From a virus, in IMG/VR virus record IMGVR_UViG_3300002143_000079, positions 1 through 64,000 of that record: DNA of 64,000 nucleotides. One strand, given 5' to 3'. Below the pieces are notes generated by a model. The model did not search any database. It was not told where the DNA came from and was given only the letters and a program-made list of their open reading frames with translations. The stretch's first letter is position 1. Each line of letters starts with the position of its first letter. This document shows, piece by piece, positions 25,299 to 34,996 of the stretch. The position numbers were made by a program, and so were the translations under genes.

Positions 25299-27998
25299 TT
25301 ATGTGTAAGGGTCGTAAGAACCTTGATTTTCTAAATAGTGTTCAATAAACGATTCATCTTTTAACATCGAATTTAAATTAGACGAAGTGGTATAGGATGA
25401 ACCTGATAGATACAATCGGTTATAAGTAGTATCGGCGATATTCAATTCATCCAAAAGTTCATTCACAATGATTTTACCAAAATCAATCGACCAATTATCA
25501 TAAATTCCACTTCCTTGAACAGAATCCACAAAAACAACCAATTCAGTTGTTGAGTGGTCATAACTTACAAACCGACCAGTCATTGTGTTATTATAATCCC
25601 TCGAACCGGTTTGACCCATTGATATACTCGATGTTAACCGAGTAATATATGTTGGTACATTACGATATCCACCATAATGAGGATCGGATAAGTCAATGGA
25701 TCCAGTGTCAAGATAAAAAGTTTTCAATCCCACACTCATTGTCATTTCATTATCTTCACCACTGGAAATGTATGAATATAATTCTTTGTTGTTTACCTTC
25801 GTTGTTAAAAATCCCAAACCAGAAAACATTGGAGTTCCATGTGGGTCATGTAATTTGGAAATTTTAACCTTGTAATCCGTTAAATTATACTCTTTCGTAC
25901 CGTTAAGATTGATGTCAAAATTCAATGTTGTTGTTGATTTCAATGCACCCTTCAAAATTGTTGGAGATGTATAATCATTTGTATATACCAACTGTTGATA
26001 ATTTACATTTGGATCCAATATTGTGTAATTTCTACCCAAATGTATATCCGTCAAAGAATATTCGGTTGTGAATGGATGTTGACCCCATGCAAATGTAAAC
26101 CTATATGGTTTATCAACCGCATCCGTAATTCGTCGTTGTGATGCAACACTACGATTTCCTTTAGCTAGAACGGCACTTACATCCGCTAATCCAACAGTTG
26201 CGATTCCCCCAGCCACTACTGCCCAATCCGTCAATGATTCCCCGAATGGTATGAACGATTGTGAAAAATTATTCTTTCCCCATGCAATAATTCTACCGTC
26301 AGTTTTTAACGCAATGGTGTGGTCATCACCACATACTACATCTTGAATACCCGTTTCTGCACTAGTTGGTATTAATGATTGACTGTAATCAGAGTTTGAT
26401 GACCATGAGTATAAATCACCATTATTATCTAATATGATACCATGTTGACTACCAATTTCTACTTTATCTATATTTCCCACTTGTGGAATATTGGTAAATA
26501 AATTACATGAACTGTGGCCAAATCCATAAATTCGTCCGTTGGTATGTATCGCTACACTACCACTAGGTCCGGCTTTGATGTATCTATAATTGTTCGTTAC
26601 AGTTGGTAGTGAACCGGTGTAAGTTGATGTTCCCCACACATAAATTTTGCCATTATCGTCAATTGCAATTGCGTGTTGGTCACCAACTGATATGTCCCTC
26701 ACTTTGGTATCAAACGTAGGAATAGTCGTTGTTATTGTTGAGTCACCCCACGTAACCACATCACCCGAAGATTTCAATGCAACTACGAAATTCGTACCAC
26801 ATTCAATTTTTCGGAAATATCCCAACAAATCTTCATGTGGTAATGAAACTACATCCAAATTTGTACCGGCTTCACCCACATAAATAAGATTAGAGTTGTA
26901 ACTGATTGGAGTTACCACATCATTAATTGTATATCCATGAACGACGAAATCTTCAATGACATCACGATTGACATACAGAATGTTATTCTTGTAATACTGC
27001 CAATTAATAGATGAACTTACTCCAATATCGTTTACGGAGAAGTTGAAATTGGAAAAATTAACATACGATGCGGAATTGAAGTAGTTAATATCCTTATTTG
27101 CATCGGATACTATTACACTGAAAATGTTTTCTCGTGCGTGAAGATTTCCACGACCATCATCAACAATGGTATAAACTTGGTCACCCGAATCTTCGATTAT
27201 TTCCACACTATTTTCAACAATTTTATCACCAAAATATGCTTGAGGAATGGTTACAACTTTTATATTATCATATACAACTCGATTTTTTGCATCCAAAAAC
27301 ACATCAAAATTTTCCAACCCCAATAATTTCGTTGGGTCATTTGAATTGTTGTAGAACAAGTTCTTGATTTGATTGTAAGTAATACGTTTGTAGGTATTAT
27401 TCAAATTTTGAGGCTCTATATCAGGATTAAATTTGACATAACTATCAACTTGAATACCATCTTCAAAAGTCAAAAAATTATCCTCGGATTGTTCGAGACA
27501 TAAATCACATGATGAGTTTGTAAATGGAACATCCATAGTCAAATCAAATCTATACGTTGGACCATTATAAGGATCACGACTCGTACTTAATTCGTTGTAA
27601 CTTTCCAACAAGAAAAATTCGGAGGCGGCTTCGATACTGATGTAGGAAGATGTATCTTCTACCAAAATTTCATAATTACTTATGTTTCGTAACGAAGATG
27701 TACATCCAAATTGCCAACCATCCCCATAATCTATAAATTCTAAAGCTAGTGGAGTAGATAAGAAGCCCGCTACTCCGGTGGTGAATGATTCCGCGATAAA
27801 CGATGAACTTGTGGAACTTGATTCTTCCGATGTGAATGTATCCCCACTTTCCGAAGAAAAAGATGATGAATATATCACATATTCAAAATCTACATCACCT
27901 AGAAGTAAACTGGTGTTTTCCTTGCTTGTGGCTCTCCATCTTTTTGAAACGACAAATGGAACGGCACTAACATCATCTTTCTTGAGACTCTTAATCAT
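25299..27998 (-). CDS. Virion protein with RCC1-type beta-propeller
   Basis: 899 residues. The middle (roughly 380-600) contains RCC1-like blades: VALKSSGDVVTWGDS, AIAIDDNGKIYVWGTS, VAIHTNGRIYGFGHSS, GIILDNNGDLYSWSSN, and IALKTDGRIIAWGKNN, each with the G-x-ixaWG turn. Flanking regions are Ser/Tyr-rich and beta-structured. RCC1 propellers are protein- or glycan-binding platforms, so a host-contact or fibre function is plausible but inferred. The gene starts after a TATTTAT element and ends 1 nt before the FG-GAP gene. Confidence 0.8.
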   Translation of the reverse strand: MIKSLKKDDVSAVPFVVSKRWRATSKENTSLLLGDVDFEYVIYSSSFSSESGDTFTSEESSSTSSSFIAESFTTGVAGFLSTPLALEFIDYGDGWQFGCTSSLRNISNYEILVEDTSSYISIEAASEFFLLESYNELSTSRDPYNGPTYRFDLTMDVPFTNSSCDLCLEQSEDNFLTFEDGIQVDSYVKFNPDIEPQNLNNTYKRITYNQIKNLFYNNSNDPTKLLGLENFDVFLDAKNRVVYDNIKVVTIPQAYFGDKIVENSVEIIEDSGDQVYTIVDDGRGNLHARENIFSVIVSDANKDINYFNSASYVNFSNFNFSVNDIGVSSSINWQYYKNNILYVNRDVIEDFVVHGYTINDVVTPISYNSNLIYVGEAGTNLDVVSLPHEDLLGYFRKIECGTNFVVALKSSGDVVTWGDSTITTTIPTFDTKVRDISVGDQHAIAIDDNGKIYVWGTSTYTGSLPTVTNNYRYIKAGPSGSVAIHTNGRIYGFGHSSCNLFTNIPQVGNIDKVEIGSQHGIILDNNGDLYSWSSNSDYSQSLIPTSAETGIQDVVCGDDHTIALKTDGRIIAWGKNNFSQSFIPFGESLTDWAVVAGGIATVGLADVSAVLAKGNRSVASQRRITDAVDKPYRFTFAWGQHPFTTEYSLTDIHLGRNYTILDPNVNYQQLVYTNDYTSPTILKGALKSTTTLNFDINLNGTKEYNLTDYKVKISKLHDPHGTPMFSGLGFLTTKVNNKELYSYISSGEDNEMTMSVGLKTFYLDTGSIDLSDPHYGGYRNVPTYITRLTSSISMGQTGSRDYNNTMTGRFVSYDHSTTELVVFVDSVQGSGIYDNWSIDFGKIIVNELLDELNIADTTYNRLYLSGSSYTTSSNLNSMLKDESFIEHYLENQGSYDPYT

Positions 27999-28003
27999 TA
28001 ATC

Positions 28004-28010
28004 ATAAATA
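28004..28010 (-). promoter_or_regulatory. TATTTAT element
   Basis: 5 nt before the ATG at 27998 of the RCC1-repeat gene. Confidence 0.5.
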
Positions 28011-28043
28011 TGAGTCACATTATGATTTTCATTCAATAATCAA

Positions 28044-29132
28044 TTAAAAGTCAAGTCGGACACGAATTAGAAGTTCGTTTGTGAAGTCTTTTTTGGTTGG
28101 ACGACTCATCTTCGCAATAGCAACCAACTCATTTAGTTCGTTATATAGACCAACTGTGGTAATATAGGTTTTTGGTTCGGCCTGTAATTGCGTGATAATT
28201 TCACCCTTTGTATAATTTTCATCCGTGGTTTGATAAACAAACGATGGATTGTTGGAGAAATTGAAATCTTGATTCTTAACTCGTATGAAATAGTGAGCAG
28301 ACGGAACAATTTCCGATTTTCTTACTCGCATCATACCATTTGCACTTGGGGTCAATTTACCAAATAAAGACTGGTGATTGACGATAGACGATGTAGCGGA
28401 GTTGTTATATACGTGACCCGCGTAATGTCTTAATTTATCCGCATTTAAGATTAAAATACCATTCTTAGGATAAAATAGACCCAATCCTTGATATTCCGAT
28501 GCGGCAGCCGTTGAACGACCCAAAGACTCATCAAAACTACCCGAAACAACCTGATAAACTAGTCGTTGTTCTTTTTGTTCCGCCGCTGTCAATATTGGTA
28601 ACTCGTCAATCAATTGAAGACTTGCACTAGTATTTGATCCGGTAATTTTAAATGTCCATTGACCTCTATCAACTTGGTCTTTCATTAAATCGGATGAGAA
28701 AGCAATTACGAAAATTTCTGAACTGGTTATGTAAGTTGCGGCTGCGGAACTACCCGTTTTGAAACTAAACTTCCCATCAACATCCGCAATACCCAACAAT
28801 AAATTTTTATATTGGGTGTAAACAGCTGCGGAACTGGAAAATACCGATGAACCGGAAGTTGCTCCACCGTTGTTTGAATCACCATAACTTATTGAAAATA
28901 ACAATTGTCGGTTACTTACATTATCATCGTAGACGTTGGTATAGTACATTCCATTCAATACGTCATATATACCATTGGCACCGGTTAATTGCGTTTGTGC
29001 GCTGGATGTATAAAATGCTGATTGAGATATTTTGACATCGCCGCCGGGAAAGTAACCACTGGAAACTGTGGTTGTTTTACCCGAAATGACATCGGTGACT
29101 TCAAATGGTTGATATATCTTAAAATTTGACAT
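28044..29132 (-). CDS. Virion protein with shared C-terminal module
   Basis: 362 residues, beta-rich and Ser/Gly-rich, starting MSNFKIYQPFEV. The last 45 residues (TYITTVGLYNELNELVAIAK) are clearly related to the C-terminus of the FG-GAP protein, which suggests a common docking site on the tail or neck. It follows the 29141-29773 gene by 8 nt. No enzymatic motif is seen. Confidence 0.65.
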   Translation of the reverse strand: MSNFKIYQPFEVTDVISGKTTTVSSGYFPGGDVKISQSAFYTSSAQTQLTGANGIYDVLNGMYYTNVYDDNVSNRQLLFSISYGDSNNGGATSGSSVFSSSAAVYTQYKNLLLGIADVDGKFSFKTGSSAAATYITSSEIFVIAFSSDLMKDQVDRGQWTFKITGSNTSASLQLIDELPILTAAEQKEQRLVYQVVSGSFDESLGRSTAAASEYQGLGLFYPKNGILILNADKLRHYAGHVYNNSATSSIVNHQSLFGKLTPSANGMMRVRKSEIVPSAHYFIRVKNQDFNFSNNPSFVYQTTDENYTKGEIITQLQAEPKTYITTVGLYNELNELVAIAKMSRPTKKDFTNELLIRVRLDF

Positions 29133-29140
29133 AAAGTAGA

Positions 29141-29773
29141 TTATTCGACGGTTACGGTCACTGGAATACTTACACCACCACCGCTTTCATTACCAACGAT
29201 GGTCAATGTGGTAGTCGTTGTACGAGTAAGTTTCGAGGATGGGATAAATGCGAATTCCAATCCAACAACTGCTTGAGAACTTTCTGCCGATGTATCACCC
29301 GCAAATGATGTGACGGTTCCAACTGTCGTGCTCGTTGGTGCTTGAACTTTAACTATCAACGAACCAACTTTTGTATTACCTAAAATTGCGGTATATCCAC
29401 CATTGACGTTGTAATTATTTGGTGTAGTAGATGGAGAAATGACAATTTGAGCGGTATATGTAGATGCGATACTGATAGAACTTTGTGCGATAGATACTGT
29501 AGGAATGAATGTCGTTCCTTCTTCCAAGGTCACCAATTTGAACTTCATTACTTGCGTTTCGTCGGTATTTGGTTCAAAAACCGGAGTATTAATCAACGCA
29601 ATTTCCTTCAACTCTTCTGAATCGGCGTTTTCGTTGAAGAGGCTGTAATCAATTTCGTCGTCAGCTAATGCAAACGATGAAATTTTTAAACTTCCGTTAG
29701 TCGCAAGAAGTTCTCTTCCTTTTTTTGTTAAAACTGCGTCAACAACGATGGATTTGTTATCTAAGTATGCCAT
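29141..29773 (-). CDS. Conserved virion-associated protein with Ig-like C-terminus
   Basis: 210 residues. The N-terminal segment VDAVLTKKGRELLATNGSLK and SSFALADDEIDY is a family hallmark I associate with structural genes of T4-like environmental phages. The C-terminal half is Thr/Val-rich with alternating strands, resembling an Ig-like or fibre-attachment domain. A TATTTAT element lies 11 nt before the ATG. Exact function unknown. Confidence 0.68.
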   Translation of the reverse strand: MAYLDNKSIVVDAVLTKKGRELLATNGSLKISSFALADDEIDYSLFNENADSEELKEIALINTPVFEPNTDETQVMKFKLVTLEEGTTFIPTVSIAQSSISIASTYTAQIVISPSTTPNNYNVNGGYTAILGNTKVGSLIVKVQAPTSTTVGTVTSFAGDTSAESSQAVVGLEFAFIPSSKLTRTTTTTLTIVGNESGGGVSIPVTVTVE

Positions 29774-29784
29774 ATAATCAATTA

Positions 29785-29791
29785 ATAAATA
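29785..29791 (-). promoter_or_regulatory. TATTTAT element
   Basis: 11 nt before the ATG at 29773. Confidence 0.5.
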
Positions 29792-29821
29792 GTTTCAAAT
29801 TTGGGTTTTTTGTTTTTATTT

Positions 29822-32800
29822 TTAAACTGTAATACCACCTTCCATGTTTTTGATGGATGCACCGACTGGTATTGTTATTATAGGTTCTCTATCTGATTCA
29901 TTTGGTTCGTTTATCGTGGTAAACTTGGTTTGTCTCGATTTACCGGTATAAACCAGTCCAGTATCCAAACTACCGGTATCAAAATACAATTCTTTACGAA
30001 ATGGAATATTCTTACGGCTGATATGACGGAAATTCTCCACATCTGTTAAAGTTGTATATGCAGAAGACGTTACAAACGAACTACCACTGATAACTAACGT
30101 GACCTTTTTAAAGTCTTTTACCACGTTATTTGAATCAACCCCATCATCGGAATAACTCAATGTTCGTTTTTCGTTCAAAGTATAAGCTTTGTATGTCTGT
30201 CCGTCGAATTCCACATATCCAAAAGTATTTGGAAATATACTGACCATATACTTATCGGGGGTATCTTGGATATTTTCGAACGCTGAGAATGTATTGGTCA
30301 CAAACGTCGAGTTTACATTGGAAGTTGCAGCCACGGGTATTTCCGATGCGTTAAGAGATATTAATTCACCCTGATCAATATCCGCGATAATTTCTTTCAG
30401 GTCTATAATTGCATCCAAAGTTTGAATTTCACCTATAAACACTGCTTTTTCTTCAATACGACTTCTCTCCAAAATAGTTGGTTCAACCAATATTCCTTTA
30501 TAAACTCTATTTCTAGCAGGCAAGACATTTTTCAATGTATCAAAAATGCTTTTATCTACGAAAATTTTGTATATCGTAAATAACTCATTGAATAAAATAC
30601 GATTGATGTAGTTTTCCCCATAATAGTTTTTCCGTAAGGTTTCTAGTCCCAAATATTTACGTCCGAATTTTTCTCTTGGGTCGGAAATACTTGATACGAT
30701 TTCATAATCCCCGAAGAAATTCAATATGTCTTTATTTCGTTCGTGTATTGGTGATAGGAATATACCCAATTTATTAGCATCACTGTAGTAATTGTATTTA
30801 GATTTCGAGGTCCGTGTATTTGTTGGGGATAATGTATTATCCAACGTGGTCAATGATGTATATTCTACTTTATCATTTTCAAACCGACTTGGTCCAACCT
30901 CTCCTGTGAAATATTCATTACTGATGTCAAATTCACGGCTTTGGTGTGGGAATAGTGAATAGGACTGACTTACACAACTCGATGTATCGAAAGAATCGGA
31001 GATGTTGCTTCCCGTAAAATTATACATCAATGCGTAAGCCGAACTGTAATATCTATTGGCATTATCAACTCTAAATCCAGTAAGTTGTGAAGAACTATAA
31101 CTTACATCAAATGGAATTCCAAAGTGGAACCGGAATAAAATTTCTTCATAACTTGATGATGGTTGTCCTTGGTAGTAAGAGTTAAAATTCTTACACTTGA
31201 TGTAGAAATTCTCATCCGATAACGCAACTGATTGGAATACAAACTTATCCAAACATCCGTAGAACTTGACCACTTCATAACCACCGATTTCAGTCAAGAA
31301 GAAATTCTCTTGGTCATTTTCAGCAATCAAATCCAAGTCATCAACTTCATCTTCCAATAAAACACTTTGATTTGCCGTAGGAATGTTACCCAATTCCGAA
31401 ATCAAGTTTAAATTAGTGTCTACATTTCCGAAATAAGTTAATCCACCAACATTGTCAAATGCGGTATTCAAGGATCCACTAAGATAGAAACTAAACTTTT
31501 TATCAATTGGTTCCAGACAATATTCGTTTCTATGAACACATATGTCGTATCGAGTTGGAACCAAATTGTCATCAGATGCAGTTTCAAAATTTGAATCAAT
31601 TGGATTCTTTCTAAGTAAAAGACTCATCACTTCACCATTGAACATGTAGAAAGGTTCCGTCACCGCCGCAAATGATTCATCACCACTTTTTATAACGAAG
31701 TATAAACTACCCAACGTATCGCTTATTTTTATGAATCCAAACGAATAAATTTGGTCACCACCGGAGAATGAACTATGGATAGGAACAATGACCTGAGAGG
31801 TTGGATATTTTGTGGTATCAATATACAATTTGAAGTCAACCGATTTAAATGGTTCTAAATTTACAAACTCCACCCGTTCTTCCTCGGAACCAATGAATTC
31901 CAATAAATATTCCTTTTCTTCAATGGTATATGATGAACTAATTTCATTTTGCGTATATCCCCCACCAAATTCTTTCACCAGAATAAGATTGTTTGGGATA
32001 CCATATATCGCAAATATCTGTCTCAGACACTCTTCGGTTCCTTTACTTTTATATATTGATGGTAAATTAGTTAATAATCTCTTCCATATAGTTTTCGTTT
32101 TATCATCAACGGAAATTGAGTTGTTATACTTATTGGATTCTGAACTATTGAGGTATAATTCATCCACTTCGGAATATTCCAATGTTCCACTTAGTCCCGG
32201 TGGAACTTTAAAGCCAAATCCATTCAAAATATTCGTGATTAACTTTCCAGTCAATCCCGTTGAAGTATCATCGCCGATATTTTTGTAAATACCGATATTG
32301 GAAATGTAAAGATAGATGTTATCAAAGTGATGACCAACCATACTCAAGAACTTGAGATACTCATCGTTATCAGTGTCATTATATACATACTCCGGGGTGT
32401 TGTTTATAAGACTATCACGATTGTTGATGTCATACTCAGCACTATCGGTATCCAATGTGGCAACATAACTAGACGCACTAGAATCCGTTGTCGATTCAAC
32501 AAATGTCTCAGATGAAGTATCGTAAATGAAATATCCAGTCTTGTAGAGATATGATTCATAACCATCAAAACTTGCAAATATCGAATCAATTTCTTTATTG
32601 TTTAACTCAATTTTGTTATACACCCCAATTTTATCATTGGTTGCTGAATTAGTTGGATCAAAGGATTCCAATTCATCATTTTCTTCTTCTAAAACCGTTA
32701 TTCTTGATATTTTATTTTTAAATATTTTGACTCGTAAGTTAGCCGATGAGAAGATGACAAATTTGCTAAAATCAGTATAATCTACGTTGATATTTGCAAT

Positions 32801-34477
32801 CTTCTTGTTGACATCAATTTTATTTTTGATGTTACGATTCACTTCCAATTCATCAGACGTGTAATACTTCGTTCCCAAAGTTCGTGCAGATAGTTCGTTT
32901 ATATCAATGCTGAAATTGGGTTTATTTAATTTGATTGTATTCTTTTTAACACTACTCTCAAAGTTAATAGTTTGGAAGAAAGGTTCAATGGAAATGTTGA
33001 CTATATCTGAGAAATCTCCAATGACATATTCGGATGGAATACCATCTTTCAATTTCAACCAAAGTTCATTTCCATTTATTTTAAGAGTCAGTATTGGAAA
33101 AATTTGACCATTAATTTTCAACGCATTTTTAAGTGGACTCTTGAACTTATTTTTGAAATCCGATTCAATCGTTGTGAGAGTGTTTTTTAGAAATACATTA
33201 AATACACCATATAGATACTTTAATGAATCCGCATATTGCAATCTAACATCCGCTGGAAAATTGGATGGGGATTTATAGGATGCCAACCGACGTAACAATT
33301 TTTTATCACATGCGGCAAAATTTATTTCGTTGACCGATGTATTAAAATTGTTAAAGGTATTTACAAATTCATAGTTGAATTTGAGATAATTTAGTAGATA
33401 ATCTTTTATACCGAGGTAAGAAATGCTTTTTTGAATCTCACCGTCGTAAATAGTTTCACCGTAAAACACACTACGTAAAATTTCAAACACACCATCAGAA
33501 TCATTTTCCGCCAAACCAAATAATTGTTTTAGAGAATTGATTTCGGATTTGAAATTATCCTTTGTTAGATTATAAACATCGGTGATGTTGAATGTGTTTA
33601 CATAATATTCAAAATCATCGTAAATTCGATTGTTGATAAATGTGTTATAACCCAATGATAGAAATTCACTATTTAACTTAAAATCAGAATCGGATACGCG
33701 GCTTGGAAAATTAATTTCCACACCACTATTTCGGTGATTTTTATTATACGCAAATAATGTAACTGGAAAATCTTCCGTAGTGTCCAGTATGATTTGTCGT
33801 GTGGATGGTTTGTAAATTACATTATTGACATATTCAACTCCACCATTAAAAGAACCATCCTTTATTTTACTAAATTTGACAAGTGTTATATCCCCACTGA
33901 CAAAGTTTAGATTGTAGACTGTTCCCGATTTCAAACTCAAGGATTTATTTCCATCAAATAAAATTTGATTACCATCAAAAGTAACGGAAATGTTATTGAC
34001 TACATTTTCACTATTGAACGATTTTACTAATTTTATTTCTCTACGAGAATTGCTTATCTCTTTGATTATTAAAGGATTCGTCTGTGAGAAAAAATTCGAT
34101 ATAGGAGTCAACGATAGATAGAAATTGGCATCGGTGATAGAATTCTGTTCAACAATATCTTTAACAGAAATTAAGACATCCCGATTTCCATTTTGAATCA
34201 AATTGGAATTTGGTGGAAAGTAGTAATCTCGGAATACATTGTTATCAATATCCTCATATCGGTAAAAAAACTTTGTAGTGGTTGTAAAGCCAACCAAAGT
34301 GGATGAGGTGATTGGTTGTTTTTGACTATTATAGACACCAATCTCAATTACATCTTTTGTCGAATTACCAAAGAAATATTCTTGTGTAGATGAACTCGTA
34401 AACAATACATTCTCTCTCGAATTTATATAGCCTACGTCATTTATCTCATTGGGTGATTCTTTTAATATATTGAACAT
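29822..34477 (-). CDS. Very large tail/baseplate structural protein, 1551 aa
   Basis: The largest gene in the window. Around residues 800-830 it has TIWKRLLTNLPSIYKSKGTE followed by LRQIFAIYGIPNN, a motif found in phage baseplate or tail proteins of the LPSIYK / P2 gpI-like type. The rest is Asn/Ser/Tyr-rich with long beta regions, and there are no transmembrane segments. The ATG is preceded by AGTAAGGT, one of the few Shine-Dalgarno-like sites in the late region. It could correspond to a large wedge or fibre-connecting protein; exact T4 equivalence is not clear. Confidence 0.7.
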   Translation of the reverse strand: MFNILKESPNEINDVGYINSRENVLFTSSSTQEYFFGNSTKDVIEIGVYNSQKQPITSSTLVGFTTTTKFFYRYEDIDNNVFRDYYFPPNSNLIQNGNRDVLISVKDIVEQNSITDANFYLSLTPISNFFSQTNPLIIKEISNSRREIKLVKSFNSENVVNNISVTFDGNQILFDGNKSLSLKSGTVYNLNFVSGDITLVKFSKIKDGSFNGGVEYVNNVIYKPSTRQIILDTTEDFPVTLFAYNKNHRNSGVEINFPSRVSDSDFKLNSEFLSLGYNTFINNRIYDDFEYYVNTFNITDVYNLTKDNFKSEINSLKQLFGLAENDSDGVFEILRSVFYGETIYDGEIQKSISYLGIKDYLLNYLKFNYEFVNTFNNFNTSVNEINFAACDKKLLRRLASYKSPSNFPADVRLQYADSLKYLYGVFNVFLKNTLTTIESDFKNKFKSPLKNALKINGQIFPILTLKINGNELWLKLKDGIPSEYVIGDFSDIVNISIEPFFQTINFESSVKKNTIKLNKPNFSIDINELSARTLGTKYYTSDELEVNRNIKNKIDVNKKIANINVDYTDFSKFVIFSSANLRVKIFKNKISRITVLEEENDELESFDPTNSATNDKIGVYNKIELNNKEIDSIFASFDGYESYLYKTGYFIYDTSSETFVESTTDSSASSYVATLDTDSAEYDINNRDSLINNTPEYVYNDTDNDEYLKFLSMVGHHFDNIYLYISNIGIYKNIGDDTSTGLTGKLITNILNGFGFKVPPGLSGTLEYSEVDELYLNSSESNKYNNSISVDDKTKTIWKRLLTNLPSIYKSKGTEECLRQIFAIYGIPNNLILVKEFGGGYTQNEISSSYTIEEKEYLLEFIGSEEERVEFVNLEPFKSVDFKLYIDTTKYPTSQVIVPIHSSFSGGDQIYSFGFIKISDTLGSLYFVIKSGDESFAAVTEPFYMFNGEVMSLLLRKNPIDSNFETASDDNLVPTRYDICVHRNEYCLEPIDKKFSFYLSGSLNTAFDNVGGLTYFGNVDTNLNLISELGNIPTANQSVLLEDEVDDLDLIAENDQENFFLTEIGGYEVVKFYGCLDKFVFQSVALSDENFYIKCKNFNSYYQGQPSSSYEEILFRFHFGIPFDVSYSSSQLTGFRVDNANRYYSSAYALMYNFTGSNISDSFDTSSCVSQSYSLFPHQSREFDISNEYFTGEVGPSRFENDKVEYTSLTTLDNTLSPTNTRTSKSKYNYYSDANKLGIFLSPIHERNKDILNFFGDYEIVSSISDPREKFGRKYLGLETLRKNYYGENYINRILFNELFTIYKIFVDKSIFDTLKNVLPARNRVYKGILVEPTILERSRIEEKAVFIGEIQTLDAIIDLKEIIADIDQGELISLNASEIPVAATSNVNSTFVTNTFSAFENIQDTPDKYMVSIFPNTFGYVEFDGQTYKAYTLNEKRTLSYSDDGVDSNNVVKDFKKVTLVISGSSFVTSSAYTTLTDVENFRHISRKNIPFRKELYFDTGSLDTGLVYTGKSRQTKFTTINEPNESDREPIITIPVGASIKNMEGGITV

Positions 34478-34524
34478 ACCTTACTATAACTATTAAAACG
34501 ACTTACTAATTTACAATCAATGTG

Positions 34525-34995
34525 TTAGAATGTTTTTGGGGTATAAGGAAACTCAACATTAAAATCAGACTTAGATTGACCCTCTCCCCTATCAATACGA
34601 AGTTGAATAATCAATTCTCTAGTAGCGTTCAATTGAGATTCCAACCGATTTATCTCATCTACCGCGTTATTGGTTTCGGTTACCTTATATTGGAGGTTTG
34701 TAATAGTGTTCTCCAACATCTGTATAGTTAGTTGAGAATCATCATTTTGAGTATCGGGTGTATTGTTCGTCGGAGTCACATCTACGAATTCTTCAAATGC
34801 AAGTGGATATAGAATGGCCAATTTATCATCTTTATACTCAAGATTATTCAACGACAACTTTAAAAATTGTTGATTAAATACGTCAGATTCTTGTTTAAAA
34901 AAGAGATTACCAACGGAATTGTAACTGTATGTGTACAATAATGTTCCGTTTCTAAACGAATTGATTTCGTCACCAAATTTATTCAAATCTGCCAT
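34525..34995 (-). CDS. Virion-cluster protein with coiled coil
   Basis: 156 residues. The N-terminal 80 residues look globular (LLYTYSYNSVGNLFFKQES), followed by an acidic linker and a heptad-rich coiled coil (about residues 88-130). It lies between the giant structural gene and the DNRLRE-like protein, 1 nt after the latter. A connector or chaperone role is possible. No family recognised. Confidence 0.6.
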   Translation of the reverse strand: MADLNKFGDEINSFRNGTLLYTYSYNSVGNLFFKQESDVFNQQFLKLSLNNLEYKDDKLAILYPLAFEEFVDVTPTNNTPDTQNDDSQLTIQMLENTITNLQYKVTETNNAVDEINRLESQLNATRELIIQLRIDRGEGQSKSDFNVEFPYTPKTF

Positions 34996-34996
34996 A

